Positions 49,480 to 61,798 of a stretch of 64,000 nucleotides of DNA are shown here, piece by piece; within the stretch, counting starts at the first letter, position 1; each line of letters begins with the position of its first letter. The notes below the pieces were generated by a model. That model did not search any database. It was not told the origin of the DNA and worked only from the letters and a program-made list of their open reading frames with translations. A program made the position numbers and the translations under genes. This DNA is from Spartobacteria bacterium (GTDB taxonomy: Bacteria > Verrucomicrobiota > Verrucomicrobiia > Chthoniobacterales > UBA10450), in contig PLCM01000032.1 of assembly GCA_003134765.1 (NCBI GenBank), positions 1 through 64,000 on the forward strand, written 5' to 3'.

Positions 49480-50871
49480 TTATCCGGCGTTTGGAAAACT
49501 CAGCGTCACGCCAGTTCCCTGTCCCGGCTCGCTCTCGATTCGCGCGGAGCCGCCGTGCAATTCCATGATCGACTTCACCAGCGCGAGACCCAGCCCGACG
49601 CCTTCTGAACTGCGAGACGAATCGGCCCGGTAAAAGCGATCGAAGACGCGCGGCAGATGCTCGGCGGCAATTCCAGTGCCCGTGTCTTTGACCAAGACTT
49701 CCGACTGCGCACCGCGACTGACGACGGTGATCTCGATCGATCCTCCGGCCGGAGTGTGATGGGTGGCGTTTTCGATCAGATTGCTCACCGCGCGGCTGAA
49801 GAGCATCTCGTCGGCTGAAAACCTCGCCTCGCCCGCACGGACGATCGTCAATTTTTGGTCTTCGGCGATCGGTTCATGAAAAGCAGCGATCCTCTCGACA
49901 ACGGCGCGTCCATCGAACGATGTCCGTTGCAGATTTCCTTCCGCGGCCTCCGTGCGAGCAAGAAAAAGAAGATTGTCGACGATCTGGCCGAGATGCTGGC
50001 ACTCGGCGATGGTCGATTCGATCACCTCGCGGTATTCCTCCGCGGAACGCAAACGCGTCAGGGCCACTTCTGCTTCGCCGCGAATATTTCCGATCGGGGT
50101 GCGAAGTTCGTGGGCGATGTCGGCGGAAAACTGCGACAAGCGCACGAACGAATCTTCCAGGCGATGGAGCATATCATCGAAAGCAATGGCGAGCGGCTGA
50201 AGTTCGCGCGGCCAGCCGACGGTGCTCACGCGTTGATGGAGCTGCTTTGGCCCCACCCGTTTCAAGGCCCGGGTCATCTCGCCGAGCGGCCGGAGGCCGC
50301 GTTTGGTGACGGTGACGGCAATAATGGCCGAAGCGGCGACCCCGAGGGCGAGGACGGCGGCGAGGAGGACGGCAAATTGTTTCATGAACTGCTCATCCTC
50401 GGTTCGATCCTGTGCCACCTGGATCGTGTACCTCTCTCCCGCCACGTCGTGCGCGTTTGTCATCAAAGAAAACAACCGGTTGCCGGCGCGAAAATCGTTT
50501 GGTTCTTGCGAAGGGATCTTTGGAGAGATTGCCGGGAAAACCGAGGGTGGCAAAAGCGAGCTCATTCCCGGCGTTTCCGCCAAAGTACGATCGGTTGATC
50601 CAAGGACCCGGACCCAATACGCCGCGCGATCGCCCGTCCGCGCGTTCTTCAGTTCTTCGGTGACGACGTTGATGCCCTCCGGCGCGCTCAAGTCCGCCCG
50701 CACCGCCGCCACTTTGTCAGAAAGGACTTCGTTATCTTCTTCAAAGGCGTGGCGAACGACAATCCAGTAAAGCGCGCCGAGCCCGCACGAGAGGAGAAAC
50801 GCCGCGGCCAGCGTGAAGAGCACCACCAACTGCGACGCGATCGAGCGCGGTTCAGACGGCTTTGAGGACAT
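49480..50871 (-). CDS. Heavy-metal-type sensor histidine kinase (CusS-like)
   Basis: 463 residues: N-terminal membrane helix (LVVLFTLAAAFLLSCGLGAL), a periplasmic sensor of about 140 residues, second helix (FAVLLAAVLALGVAASAIIA), HAMP (RGLRPLGEMTRALKRVGPKQ), H-box SADIAHELRTPIGNIRGEAE and ATPase motifs (NLIENATHHTPAGGSIEI, KDTGTGIAAEHLPRVFDRFY, GVGLGLALVKSIMELHGG). The layout is that of the Cus/Cop heavy-metal sensor class. Its start overlaps the regulator gene by 20 bases, so the pair is cotranslated. The signal is probably periplasmic copper, silver or another metal. Confidence 0.93.
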   Translation of the reverse strand: MSSKPSEPRSIASQLVVLFTLAAAFLLSCGLGALYWIVVRHAFEEDNEVLSDKVAAVRADLSAPEGINVVTEELKNARTGDRAAYWVRVLGSTDRTLAETPGMSSLLPPSVFPAISPKIPSQEPNDFRAGNRLFSLMTNAHDVAGERYTIQVAQDRTEDEQFMKQFAVLLAAVLALGVAASAIIAVTVTKRGLRPLGEMTRALKRVGPKQLHQRVSTVGWPRELQPLAIAFDDMLHRLEDSFVRLSQFSADIAHELRTPIGNIRGEAEVALTRLRSAEEYREVIESTIAECQHLGQIVDNLLFLARTEAAEGNLQRTSFDGRAVVERIAAFHEPIAEDQKLTIVRAGEARFSADEMLFSRAVSNLIENATHHTPAGGSIEITVVSRGAQSEVLVKDTGTGIAAEHLPRVFDRFYRADSSRSSEGVGLGLALVKSIMELHGGSARIESEPGQGTGVTLSFPNAG

Positions 50872-51523
50872 AACCCGAGCCGCGCACGGTGTGGATCAGC
50901 TTCGGCTCGAAGGGATCGTCCACTTTGGCGCGCAACCGCCGCACCATGACGTCGACGACGTTGGTGTTGGTGGCGAAATTGATGTCCCACACTTGGGCCG
51001 CGATTTCCGCGCGAGAGGCGACCTGGCCGGCGGAACGGACGAGGTGCGCGAGCAGGAGAAATTCCTTCGAGGTCAGGTTCAGCGCGGTGCCGGCCCGGGT
51101 AGCCTTGTGCCGCCGGGTGTCGACTTCCAGGTCGCGAATGCGGAGCAGTTCCTGGCGGTGGTTCGGCGCGCGCCGAAGAAGGGACCGCATCCGCGCCATG
51201 AGTTCCGAGAAAGCAAACGGCTTGACCAGGTAATCGTCCGCTCCCAACTCGAGGCCTTTCACGCGATCGCGGACGCTGTCACGCGCGGTGAGGAACAGGA
51301 TCGGTGTGCGCATTCCGCTTTTCCGCAGTTCCGCTACGACCGTCCATCCATCTTTGTTCGGCAGCATCACATCCACGATGAGCAGGTCGAATTTCCTGGT
51401 GCGCGCCAGCGCGAGGCCACTCTCGCCATCGATCGCGATTTCCACGGTCAGGCCATCTTCCCGCAGGCCTTTGGCCAGGAAGGCGGCTGTCTTTTTCTTG
51501 TCCTCGATGAGCAACACACGCAT
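50852..51523 (-). CDS. OmpR/CopR-type response regulator
   Basis: 223 residues from ATG at 51523 (a start at 51556 is possible but less convincing). Receiver: MRVLLIEDKKKTAAFLAKGL, phospho-acceptor Asp in FDLLIVDVMLPNKDGW, LFLTARDSVRDRVKGLELGA and conserved Lys in DDYLVKPFAFSELMARMRSL. The C-terminal winged helix (LNLTSKEFLLLAHLVRSAGQ, FATNTNVVDVMVRRLRAKVD) is typical of CusR/CopR. It probably binds the ATTAC-N6-GTAAT sites downstream in this cluster. The pair faces away from the rhodanese gene across a palindromic repeat. Confidence 0.94.
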   Translation of the reverse strand: MRVLLIEDKKKTAAFLAKGLREDGLTVEIAIDGESGLALARTRKFDLLIVDVMLPNKDGWTVVAELRKSGMRTPILFLTARDSVRDRVKGLELGADDYLVKPFAFSELMARMRSLLRRAPNHRQELLRIRDLEVDTRRHKATRAGTALNLTSKEFLLLAHLVRSAGQVASRAEIAAQVWDINFATNTNVVDVMVRRLRAKVDDPFEPKLIHTVRGSGYVLKAV

Positions 51524-51580
51524 GCGGCTGTCAGTATACGCGTCCGCAATTTTCACTCAATGATTTGCGGAACTCTGATT

Positions 51581-51655
51581 TGGTAGGGCGAGACTCTGTC
51601 GAGCCGCGCGTGGGAGGGGTGACGTTCGGCGGCTCGACAGAGTCTCGCCCTACCA
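51581..51655. repeat. Perfect palindromic repeat, TAGGGCGAGACTC family
   Basis: 26-base perfect arms: TGGTAGGGCGAGACTCTGTC left, complement ending CGCCCTACCA right. It lies in the divergent gap between the regulator and the rhodanese gene. Confidence 0.93.
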
Positions 51656-51724
51656 GGAAGCACCTTCCTGCGACGCCCTCAAAACGTTTGCCACCGGCGA
51701 GGCGGAGGCTCAATTTGTTCGACC

Positions 51725-52588
51725 ATGAACACGACCTCGACACAGTTCGCGCATCCAGAAGCGCTGGTGGATGCCGATTGGCTGGAGAAACATTTGACCG
51801 ACGATGGGGTGCGCATTGTCGAGTCGAACGAAGATATTTTACTTTACGACACCGGGCACATTCCCGGCGCGGTCCACATCGATTGGCGGACCGATTTGCA
51901 GGACCCGGTGATCCGCGATTATATCGCTCCGGATAAATTCGCGGAGCTGTGCAGCCGGAACGGCATCACCCCGGACACCACCTGCATTTTCTACGGTGAC
52001 AAGGCGAACTGGTGGGCCTGCTACGCGCTTTGGGCCTTCCGGTTGTTCGGCCACGAGAAAGTAAAAATCCTCAACGGCGGCCGGGACAAATGGAAGGCCG
52101 ACGGCCGACCGATGACGCGCGAAGTGCCGAAGTATCCGGGCACGAATTATCCGGTGCCGAACCGGCGTTTCGACAAGGAGATCCGCGCCTTTGCCGACGA
52201 AGCGCTTGCGCAAAGCAAGGCGGGCAAGCCGCTCATCGATGTTCGGTCGCCCGGCGAATACAAGGGCGAGATCACGCACATGCCCGAGTATCCGCAGGAA
52301 GGCGTGTTACGCGGCGGCCATATCCCGGGAGCCAAAAGCGTTCCGTGGAAAACCGCGACGAACGAGGACAGCACTTTCAAGTCGGCGGGCGAGCTGGCGA
52401 AGATTTACCTGGACGGCTGCGGTCTCAAGCCGGGGACGGACACGGTCGTCTATTGCCGGATCGGCGAGCGGTCGAGCCACACCTGGTTTGTGCTCACTTA
52501 CCTGCTGGGACTTGAAAACGTGCGGAACTACGACGGTTCCTGGACTGAGTGGGGCAACAAGGTGGCGGCGCCGATCGAGCGCGGGTGA
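51725..52588 (+). CDS. Two-domain rhodanese-type sulfurtransferase
   Basis: 287 residues, two rhodanese domains. N-terminal inactive domain [38 protein letters not shown]-terminal domain [40 protein letters not shown] and the active Cys in [20 protein letters not shown]. The CRIGERS loop is close to thiosulfate sulfurtransferases. It probably mobilises sulfane sulfur; the neighbouring sufE fits a shared role in Fe-S cluster sulfur supply. Confidence 0.93.
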   Translation: MNTTSTQFAHPEALVDADWLEKHLTDDGVRIVESNEDILLYDTGHIPGAVHIDWRTDLQDPVIRDYIAPDKFAELCSRNGITPDTTCIFYGDKANWWACYALWAFRLFGHEKVKILNGGRDKWKADGRPMTREVPKYPGTNYPVPNRRFDKEIRAFADEALAQSKAGKPLIDVRSPGEYKGEITHMPEYPQEGVLRGGHIPGAKSVPWKTATNEDSTFKSAGELAKIYLDGCGLKPGTDTVVYCRIGERSSHTWFVLTYLLGLENVRNYDGSWTEWGNKVAAPIERG

Positions 52589-52680
52589 TTCTTTCTTCCT
52601 GCTCCTGCTCTTACTCCTGATCTTTCGGGAGCAACCCAGAGGATCAGGAGTAAGATCAGGATCAGGAGCAAGAGCGGAAA
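52588..52680. repeat. Inverted repeat, CTCCTGATC family
   Basis: CTGCTCCTGCTCTTACTCCT left, AGGAGTAAGATCAGGATCAG right. It starts at the last base of the rhodanese stop and ends just before the sufE start. Same family as 27270-27342. Confidence 0.8.
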
Positions 52681-52681
52681 C

Positions 52682-53137
52682 ATGTATCCACCTAAACTTG
52701 AAGCCATCATCAGCCTTTTCGAGTCGCTCCCGGAAGTGGAGCGGCGCGAGACCCTCGTTTCGTATGCTGACAACGCGAAAAAACAGGAGCCGCGTCCTGG
52801 AGAAGTCTTCATCCTCGAAGATGTCCGCAAAGACGAGGAATGCGCCGATACCGTCGGCGTTTATCTGCAGGTTGATGATCAGGGTAAGGCCCATTTTCGC
52901 ATGACGCTGGGTCCCGAAGTGCAGACGCTCACTCGCGCGATGACCGCGATCTTATGCAAAGGCCTTGATCGCCGCACTCCGCAGGAGGTGCTCGAGCTGC
53001 CGAGCGATTTCGTCACGCGGATCGTCGGGGCCGAGTTGGTCCGGGTGCGGAGCCAGACGATTTACTACGTCCTCACCCGCATCAAAGGCATCTGCAAAGT
53101 GTACCTCGATCGCCAGCGGATGGCGGAAGTGGCGTAG
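52682..53137 (+). CDS. sufE: SufE-like cysteine-desulfurase partner
   Basis: 151 residues. SufE proteins accept persulfide from SufS and pass it to SufB. Matching parts: LEAIISLFESLPEVERRETL, DNAKKQEPRPGE, DEECADTVGVYLQVDDQGK (candidate acceptor Cys), and FRMTLGPEVQTLTRAMTAIL. The wording around the acceptor (EECADTV) departs from the common CxSxVWL motif, so activity should be treated as likely but not proven. No SufSBCD genes are in the window. It is placed after the rhodanese gene. Confidence 0.82.
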   Translation: MYPPKLEAIISLFESLPEVERRETLVSYADNAKKQEPRPGEVFILEDVRKDEECADTVGVYLQVDDQGKAHFRMTLGPEVQTLTRAMTAILCKGLDRRTPQEVLELPSDFVTRIVGAELVRVRSQTIYYVLTRIKGICKVYLDRQRMAEVA

Positions 53138-53297
53138 GTAATTCAGGCAGCCTGCCTGTATTTTCAAGGCTATGGTTGCTATAACCGGGAAACCGACGAT
53201 AGTGGCGGCGGTCAACTTCCCGCTCCTTCGTTCCCCTCGAAGCCGCTCGGCTGCTGATAAGGAGACGGAATTAACCTCACGAGGCCCAAACTACATT

Positions 53298-53567
53298 ATG
53301 AATGCCACTTTACTCACCAACGCCTCAGCTGTGATCCCCAATCAGCATCTTCTCGTTAACGTCGTTCGCCTTCGTGTCCGGCAATTGATCCGGGGACACC
53401 GGCCCTTGATCGCGGCTCCCCCGGGAATGGGCCTCGCTGACGTAGCCTTGAGCGAATTGATCGCGGGAAAATTGGGTCACGAAGCCGTGCCCGGTATGAT
53501 CCCGGACAACTCCTTCGTCCCGATCGTTACTTTTCCCGGCGCGCCTGCCCATAAGAAGGCGGCTTAA
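53298..53567 (+). CDS. rpoZ: RNA polymerase omega subunit
   Basis: 89 residues from ATG at 53298; longer frames reaching 53172 have no support. VIPNQHLLVNVVRLRVRQLI and RGHRPLIAAPPGMGLADVAL match the omega fold (helix with LVNLVRRRVRQL-like wording, then the alpha-helix/loop), as in other Verrucomicrobia. Omega stabilises the beta' subunit of RNA polymerase and is needed for ppGpp response. It is followed after 5 bases by a small unknown gene and carB, not by the usual gmk. Confidence 0.82.
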   Translation: MNATLLTNASAVIPNQHLLVNVVRLRVRQLIRGHRPLIAAPPGMGLADVALSELIAGKLGHEAVPGMIPDNSFVPIVTFPGAPAHKKAA

Positions 53568-53572
53568 TTCCC

Positions 53573-53905
53573 ATGGCTAATCATTCAGGTTTCACCCGCC
53601 GCACCCCCGACATCATGACGGAAGAGCTTTGCGCGATTCTGTCGCAGAAGGTTTCGTTCGAGTTCAAACCGCTCTACGACCTGGTTTACGCGAATCTCCA
53701 CGCGCGAAATGCGGCCAGTGGCGGCGACGAAATGCTCCGCCTCCGTGCCTACGAGAAACTGCAAAATCTCGTCCACGACGGAATGGTGACGAAGACCGCG
53801 AAGAAGTATCGAGGCGATCCCGCCGCGCTTCTCGTTGTCAGCGCCCGTCTGGAAGAATGGCGGGTCGCGGCAAGTCAGCGCACCGCGGCGTTGCGCGCCG
53901 GTTAG
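53573..53905 (+). CDS. Small helical protein of unknown function between rpoZ and carB
   Basis: 110 residues, no signal or membrane span, five bases after the rpoZ stop, so probably cotranscribed. Helical pattern: DIMTEELCAILSQKVSFEFK, LYDLVYANLHARNAASGGDE, LRAYEKLQNLVHDGMVTKTA. I do not recognise a domain. Confidence 0.65.
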   Translation: MANHSGFTRRTPDIMTEELCAILSQKVSFEFKPLYDLVYANLHARNAASGGDEMLRLRAYEKLQNLVHDGMVTKTAKKYRGDPAALLVVSARLEEWRVAASQRTAALRAG

Positions 53906-53998
53906 TCGTCCTGCTTTTTGAAGTCGCGGCCGGCCCGCAAAAAGGGCGCGTTTAGCTCGTGATCTTCGAGTAAATTCGTCTATCGTCCGCTCGCTCCA

Positions 53999-57217
<3,219 letters not shown>

Positions 57218-57218
57218 C

Positions 57219-57241
57219 GAATACCGAATTCCGAATGACGA
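57219..57241. repeat. Short repeat of CGAAT-CCGAATGACGAA type
   Basis: ACGAATACCGAATTCCGAAT then GACGAA between carB and the cyclophilin gene. Related wording is found inside pyrC (16545-16571). Confidence 0.5.
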
Positions 57242-57287
57242 AGGGAGATTGGTTGAAGGTTCGAGGTGGAACGGTAGGGTCAGGGCC

Positions 57288-57896
57288 ATGAAACGAATGT
57301 TGCTTTGTTGCGTGCTCGGGCTGGCGTTTGTCGCGGCGCCGGTTCGGAGCGAGGATAAAAAGGAAGAAAAGAAGGACAAAACCGCCATGAGTGAACAAAA
57401 AGAAGTCGCAGTAATTAAGACCAGCGAGGGCGAAATGGTGGCCGAGTTTTGGCCGGACGTCGCGCCGAAGACGGTCGAGAATTTCAAAAAACTGGCGAAA
57501 TCCGGTTTCTACGACGGGACTGCGTTCCATCGGGTGATCAAGGGCTTTATGATCCAGGGTGGTGATCCGCTCACGAAAGACGAGAGCAAGCAGTCGCGCT
57601 GGGGCACCGGTGATCCGGGCTACAAGATCGACGCCGAGTTCAACAAGAAATCGCATGAGCGCGGTGTCCTCTCCATGGCGCGCTCGCAGGATCCGAATTC
57701 GGCCGGCAGCCAGTTCTTCATTTGCCACGGCGCCCCGAAGTTTCTCGATGGGCAATACACGGCCTTCGGCAAGCTGATCAAAGGCGACGACGTGCTCGAA
57801 AAGATCGCGACGACCAAGACATTGCCGGGCGATCGGCCGGAAAAACGGATGAACGTCGAGAGTATCAAGATCGTTCCGGCTGATTCGGTGAAGTAG
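57288..57896 (+). CDS. Exported cyclophilin-type peptidyl-prolyl isomerase
   Basis: 202 residues from ATG at 57288, after a short gap from carB; a start inside the repeat (57207) is rejected because the signal peptide begins at 57288 (MKRMLLCCVLGLAFVAAPVR). After a charged linker the cyclophilin domain is complete: FKKLAKSGFYDGTAFHRVIK, GFMIQGGDP, SMARSQDPNSAGSQFFICHG and FGKLIKGDDVLEKIA. It helps fold exported proteins. The stop is two bases before the repeat at 57898. Confidence 0.94.
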   Translation: MKRMLLCCVLGLAFVAAPVRSEDKKEEKKDKTAMSEQKEVAVIKTSEGEMVAEFWPDVAPKTVENFKKLAKSGFYDGTAFHRVIKGFMIQGGDPLTKDESKQSRWGTGDPGYKIDAEFNKKSHERGVLSMARSQDPNSAGSQFFICHGAPKFLDGQYTAFGKLIKGDDVLEKIATTKTLPGDRPEKRMNVESIKIVPADSVK

Positions 57897-57897
57897 C

Positions 57898-57997
57898 TGG
57901 ATCGCGCGCTCCGCCGCGCCTAACCTGAGTCGAAGACCATTTTTTGATCGCTGCGCGATGGCACGATTAACATCGCGCGGGGAGCGCACGATCCACC
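57898..57997. repeat. Palindromic repeat, TGGATCGCGCGCTCC family
   Basis: TGGATCGCGCGCTCCGCC left and CGCGGGGAGCGCACGATCCA right; imperfect arms. It lies exactly between the stop of the cyclophilin gene and the start of aguB. Confidence 0.85.
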
Positions 57998-57998
57998 A

Positions 57999-58880
57999 AT
58001 GAACGCGTCGACGAAAATCGCCCTGGTCCAGATGCAGTGCGGGACCGATCCGGCTGCCAACATGACGAAAGCGGTTGGCCGGATTCGCGATGCCGCGAAG
58101 CAAGGCGCGCAGATCGTTTGCCTGCCGGAGCTGTTTCGTTCCCAATATTTTTGCCAGGCGGAAGACCACGCGAACTTCGCGCTCGCCGAAGAAATTCCGG
58201 GACCGACAACCAACGAACTCGAAGCCGTCGCGCGCGACTGCGGCGTGGTCATCGTCGCGTCGCTCTTCGAGAAGCGCGCCGCCGGCGTTTACCACAACAC
58301 CGCCGCCATCATCGACGCCGACGGGCAATACCTGGGGAAATATCGCAAGATGCATATCCCGGACGACCCGTCCTACTACGAGAAATTTTACTTCGCGCCC
58401 GGCGACCTCGGCTTCCAGGCCTGGCCGACGAAGCATGGGAAAATTGGCGTCTGCGTTTGCTGGGACCAGTGGTATCCGGAATCAGCGCGCCTGACCGCGT
58501 TGCGCGGCGCCCAGATTCTGTTTTATCCGACGGCGATCGGCTGGCATCCGCGCGAGAAGGAAAAATACGGCGCGGCCCAATATTCGGCCTGGGAAACGAT
58601 GCAGCGCAGTCACGCCATCGCGAACGGCTGCTACGTCGCCGCCATCAACCGGGTTGGCCATGAAGCGCCCGCCGGCGGAGATGGGATCGAGTTCTGGGGC
58701 CAGAGTTTTGTCGTCGCACCCAGCGGTGAGATCATTGCCAAAGCCAGCGTGGATCACGAAGAGATCGTGATGGCCGAGATCGAATGGAAGCGCGTGGATG
58801 AACACCGGACTCATTGGCCTTTCCTGCGCGATCGGCGCATTGATGCTTACTCGGGGATCGAGCAGCGGCTAATTGACTGA
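57999..58880 (+). CDS. aguB: N-carbamoylputrescine amidase
   Basis: 293 residues. Nitrilase fold with catalytic Glu-Lys-Cys: IVCLPELFRSQYFCQ (Glu), GKYRKMHIPDDPSYYEKFYF (Lys), IGVCVCWDQWYPESARLTAL (Cys). FYFAPGD and NRVGHE are typical for AguB, which makes putrescine from N-carbamoylputrescine after agmatine deiminase. An aguA gene is not in the window. Confidence 0.94.
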   Translation: MNASTKIALVQMQCGTDPAANMTKAVGRIRDAAKQGAQIVCLPELFRSQYFCQAEDHANFALAEEIPGPTTNELEAVARDCGVVIVASLFEKRAAGVYHNTAAIIDADGQYLGKYRKMHIPDDPSYYEKFYFAPGDLGFQAWPTKHGKIGVCVCWDQWYPESARLTALRGAQILFYPTAIGWHPREKEKYGAAQYSAWETMQRSHAIANGCYVAAINRVGHEAPAGGDGIEFWGQSFVVAPSGEIIAKASVDHEEIVMAEIEWKRVDEHRTHWPFLRDRRIDAYSGIEQRLID

Positions 58881-58888
58881 TGCTCTTC

Positions 58889-58987
58889 TGTAGCCGCTTC
58901 GCTGTGCGAAGCGCTGTTGGAGACGGCCTGCCCTCAGGCCGTTAGGGATTGGCAATGCCGCTCTCACCGGCACGAGGGCGTGCCGGC
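58889..58987. repeat. Three palindromic pieces after aguB
   Basis: Half element CTGTAGCCGCTTCGCTGTGC (58889), hairpin ACGGCCTG-ccct-CAGGCCGT (58923-58942) and hairpin CCGGCACG-aggg-CGTGCCGG (58968-58987). The last has the design of 18704-18723. Confidence 0.8.
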
Positions 58988-59055
58988 TCCATGCCCGATC
59001 GTCCGCGCTGATAAATTATTTTCATTTCGTCGCCGACAGCGGTACGTTGGCTGCC

Positions 59056-59565
59056 ATGAAAACGATAATTATTTCGCTGGGAATGCTCTGCGCTCTGGCG
59101 GTGGTAGCGCATGGGCAGGATGCGACGAAGGCGACCTGCAAACTTGACTCGAAGTCAGGGAGCCAGGTCACGGGCACGGTGACGTTCACCAAGAGTGGCG
59201 ATGACGTCCAGGTGGTCGCCGACATCACCGGACTGAAGCCGGGCAAACATGGATTTCATATTCATGAAAAAGGCGATTGCTCCGCACCCGACGCAGCCTC
59301 GGCTGGTGCTCATTTCAACCCGACCCATGGACACCACGGCGGACCGATGACGGCAGACCGTCACGAGGGCGATCTCGGCAATCTCGAAGCGGACGCTTCG
59401 GGCAAGGCTCATCTCGACTGGAAAGGCAAAATGAGCTTGAGCGGAGCGGATTCGATTATTGGGAAATCGGTCGTGGTTCATGAAAAGGAAGATGACCTCA
59501 AGACGGATCCCTCCGGCAACTCCGGCGCGCGCATTGCGTGCGGCGCGATCGAGGCAGCGAAATAA
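59056..59565 (+). CDS. sodC: Cu/Zn superoxide dismutase
   Basis: 169 residues from ATG at 59056 with signal peptide (MKTIIISLGMLCALAVVAHG). Copper and zinc ligands are present: HGFHIHEKGDCS, HFNPTHGHHGGPMTADRHEG-DLGN and VVVHEKEDDLKTDPSG, with the active-site Arg in NSGARIACGAI. It removes superoxide in the periplasm. Monocistronic. Confidence 0.96.
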   Translation: MKTIIISLGMLCALAVVAHGQDATKATCKLDSKSGSQVTGTVTFTKSGDDVQVVADITGLKPGKHGFHIHEKGDCSAPDAASAGAHFNPTHGHHGGPMTADRHEGDLGNLEADASGKAHLDWKGKMSLSGADSIIGKSVVVHEKEDDLKTDPSGNSGARIACGAIEAAK

Positions 59566-59610
59566 GAGCTAATTGTTCCCCGCGAAAAGCAGAGCGGCAG
59601 ATTTCTTAAA

Positions 59611-60699
59611 ATGGATTTGCTGACTCTCTCGGAAATCCGTCGGCACGCGCAGAACGGCGCGATGGTGGAAGCGCGCGTCCATGTTCAGGTGGAAGGGGCG
59701 GCGGCGAAGGTCACGCGCGAACAGAAGCCGTATTGCGAGCTGAGTCTTGCTGATGCGGCTGATCGAATGACACTGCGGGTCTGGAGCGATCACCCCGAAT
59801 ATAAGGCGTGTGATTCGCTGAAGACGTCGGATTTCATCGAGCTGAGCGGCGAGTTTTTGCAGCACCAGCAATTCGGCCTCGATGCCCGGAAATGGAAGGT
59901 GCGCCATCTCAATCCGCAGGAACGCTCCGAACTGCTCCAGGGCCCTCCCGATCTGCGCGCGAAGCAGGCCGCAGATTGGGATTACATCGGCGAACGAACC
60001 CGCGCCCTCGGGGATCCTCGTCTGCGCGCTCTGGGCAAAGCGTTCCTGGACGAGCAGGGCGACCGATTCCGGCGGACGGCGGGCGCGCGCTCTTATCATC
60101 ACGCCCGTCGCGGTGGTTTGGTTGAGCACGTTGCCCAAATGATGCGGATGGCGATGGCAATCGCTCCTCTCTATCCGCAATTGAATCTCGATCTCCTGAT
60201 CGCCGGCGTTTTGTTTCACGATTCGGGGAAACTCTGGGAAAACCATTTGCCGGAGACCGGTTTCACGATGGGGTATGACGAGCGCGGCGAGTTGATGGGG
60301 CACATTTCGATTGGGCTCGAGCTGGTCAACTCGCTCTGGCGCAAATTGCAGACGGAGGAAAACTCCCGCGCCTGGAGCTCGCTCACGCCTTCATCGGAAG
60401 ATGTTCGAATGCATTTATTGCATCTCATAGGGGCGCATCATGGCGAACCCCAGTTCGGATCGCCGGTCAGCCCGAAAACGCCCGAAGCAATGGCGCTCAA
60501 CTACATCGATAATCTCGATGCGCGGATGGAAATGTTCGCCGCCGGTTATCTCGTGGCGAAGCCGATCGCCGATCGCATTTTCGATCGCGTCCGTCCGCTC
60601 CCGGGAAATCTGGTCAAGCCCCTGGAGAAATTCCAGGCGCCGGGCACGAACGGGCCGCCGCCGTTGCCGAAACCGGGCGAGACTGGAACGCTCCTGTAG
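59611..60699 (+). CDS. YhaM-family 3'-5' exoribonuclease
   Basis: 362 residues. N-terminal OB-fold (AHQVQ-type strands; ELSLADAADRMTLRVWSDHP) then an HD nuclease/phosphohydrolase core: SYHHARRGGLVEHVAQMMRM, AGVLFHDSGKLWENHLPETG, HLLHLIGAHHGEPQFGSPVS and ALNYIDNLDARMEMF, the YhaM signature. In Bacillus YhaM degrades RNA ends. It ends with CTGTAG, where TAG is part of the following palindrome. Confidence 0.9.
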   Translation: MDLLTLSEIRRHAQNGAMVEARVHVQVEGAAAKVTREQKPYCELSLADAADRMTLRVWSDHPEYKACDSLKTSDFIELSGEFLQHQQFGLDARKWKVRHLNPQERSELLQGPPDLRAKQAADWDYIGERTRALGDPRLRALGKAFLDEQGDRFRRTAGARSYHHARRGGLVEHVAQMMRMAMAIAPLYPQLNLDLLIAGVLFHDSGKLWENHLPETGFTMGYDERGELMGHISIGLELVNSLWRKLQTEENSRAWSSLTPSSEDVRMHLLHLIGAHHGEPQFGSPVSPKTPEAMALNYIDNLDARMEMFAAGYLVAKPIADRIFDRVRPLPGNLVKPLEKFQAPGTNGPPPLPKPGETGTLL

Positions 60700-60782
60700 C
60701 CGCTTCGCTGTGCGAAGCGCCGGCACGAAGCTTCGAGTTCATTTCGCGCTACCGAACGCTTCGCACAGCGAAGCGGCTACAG
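60694..60782. repeat. Palindromic repeat that supplies the yhaM-like stop codon
   Basis: Arms CTGTAGCCGCTTCGCTGTGC and its complement ending CGAAGCGGCTACAG at 60782; the TAG is bases 4-6 of the left arm. It lies between convergent genes. Confidence 0.93.
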
Positions 60783-60788
60783 AAGATT

Positions 60789-61586
60789 TTACTCCGCGTT
60801 TATTCGTCGCTTCGTCTCGACTAGATATTCCTCGTCGATCTCGAAGCCGATGAAGTGCTTCACACCGCAGCGCTTTGCCGCGACCGCGGAATTCCCGATC
60901 CCGAGAAACGGGTCGAGCATCGTCCCGACGCGGGCAATGCCGTGCAGTTTGATACACCACTCCGCCAGCTGCACCGGGAACGTGGCCGGATGCGGGCGCT
61001 CTTTCGCGCGGCGCTGGATCGTTTCGTAGGGAATGAACCAGGTGTTCCCACGGCAGCGGCGATCCTTTCCACGCGTGTGACCCCACCGCGCGATATTACT
61101 CTTGTCCGAGTAAGGTACGCCGAGCGCCAGGCGGTCAATCGGTGTCTTTCCTTCCGGCGTGAGGTGGAAAATGTATTCGTGACAATCGTTCAGGTATCGC
61201 GGCGAACTGATTGGCTTGAAGTGACCACGGGAAGTCGTTAGCCCCCCAACGTCCTCGATCGAGATCGCTTTGATCCAGTGGATATTATTCTGGAGCACGA
61301 ACAAGTCGCGCAAGCGCAGGACGAGTTCGTGCGGCAGCAATGGATTTGAGGGCGAAGCGCCGAGATTGAGAAAGAGTGATCCCTCCGGTTTCAGCACCCG
61401 CCGCAGCTCATCGGCCCATTTGTGGCACCAATCGAGATAGGTGTCGCGATCCAGCCGGTCCGAGTAGCGGCTGTAAGCGATGCCGAGGTTGTAGGGAGGT
61501 GAAGTGACAACCAGATCGATCGTGGCGGCGCTGATCCTGGCCATGCCTTCCAGGCAATCGCCCTGGTGGAGATCGAATGCGGTCAT
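60789..61586 (-). CDS. Solitary beta-class DNA methyltransferase (N4-cytosine or N6-adenine)
   Basis: 265 residues. Catalytic motif IV is TSPPYNLGIAYSRYSD near the N-terminus and the SAM-binding motif DPFLGIGNSAVAAKRCGVKH near the C-terminus, giving the beta order. HPATFPVQLAEWCIKL belongs to the same class. No restriction endonuclease or specificity gene is next to it. TSPPY fits either N4-cytosine or N6-adenine methylation. The sequence specificity cannot be read from the protein. Confidence 0.9.
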   Translation of the reverse strand: MTAFDLHQGDCLEGMARISAATIDLVVTSPPYNLGIAYSRYSDRLDRDTYLDWCHKWADELRRVLKPEGSLFLNLGASPSNPLLPHELVLRLRDLFVLQNNIHWIKAISIEDVGGLTTSRGHFKPISSPRYLNDCHEYIFHLTPEGKTPIDRLALGVPYSDKSNIARWGHTRGKDRRCRGNTWFIPYETIQRRAKERPHPATFPVQLAEWCIKLHGIARVGTMLDPFLGIGNSAVAAKRCGVKHFIGFEIDEEYLVETKRRINAE

Positions 61587-61634
61587 GACTCAGATTGGGA
61601 CAACCGAGTTCCTGGTACAAGCGAGAAAAAATGC

Positions 61635-61798
61635 GATGTCATCCGAGCCGCGCAGACGGCGAGGGACCTCTCGAGCGCTCTTACGCTTGCGCGAAGGCCG
61701 GTCACGTTTTCGTCAGAACATGCGCGATTGCGGTTTGGGTGGCACAACCTCCGACTGCGAGGTCCCTCGGCGCGCTTCGCCAGCCTCGGGATGACATG
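61635..61798. repeat. Palindromic repeat, GTCAT-CCGAGC family
   Basis: GATGTCATCCGAGCCGCGCA left and GCCAGCCTCGGGATGACATG right. The left arm has lost one C. It lies between divergent methyltransferase and thiG genes. Confidence 0.82.
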
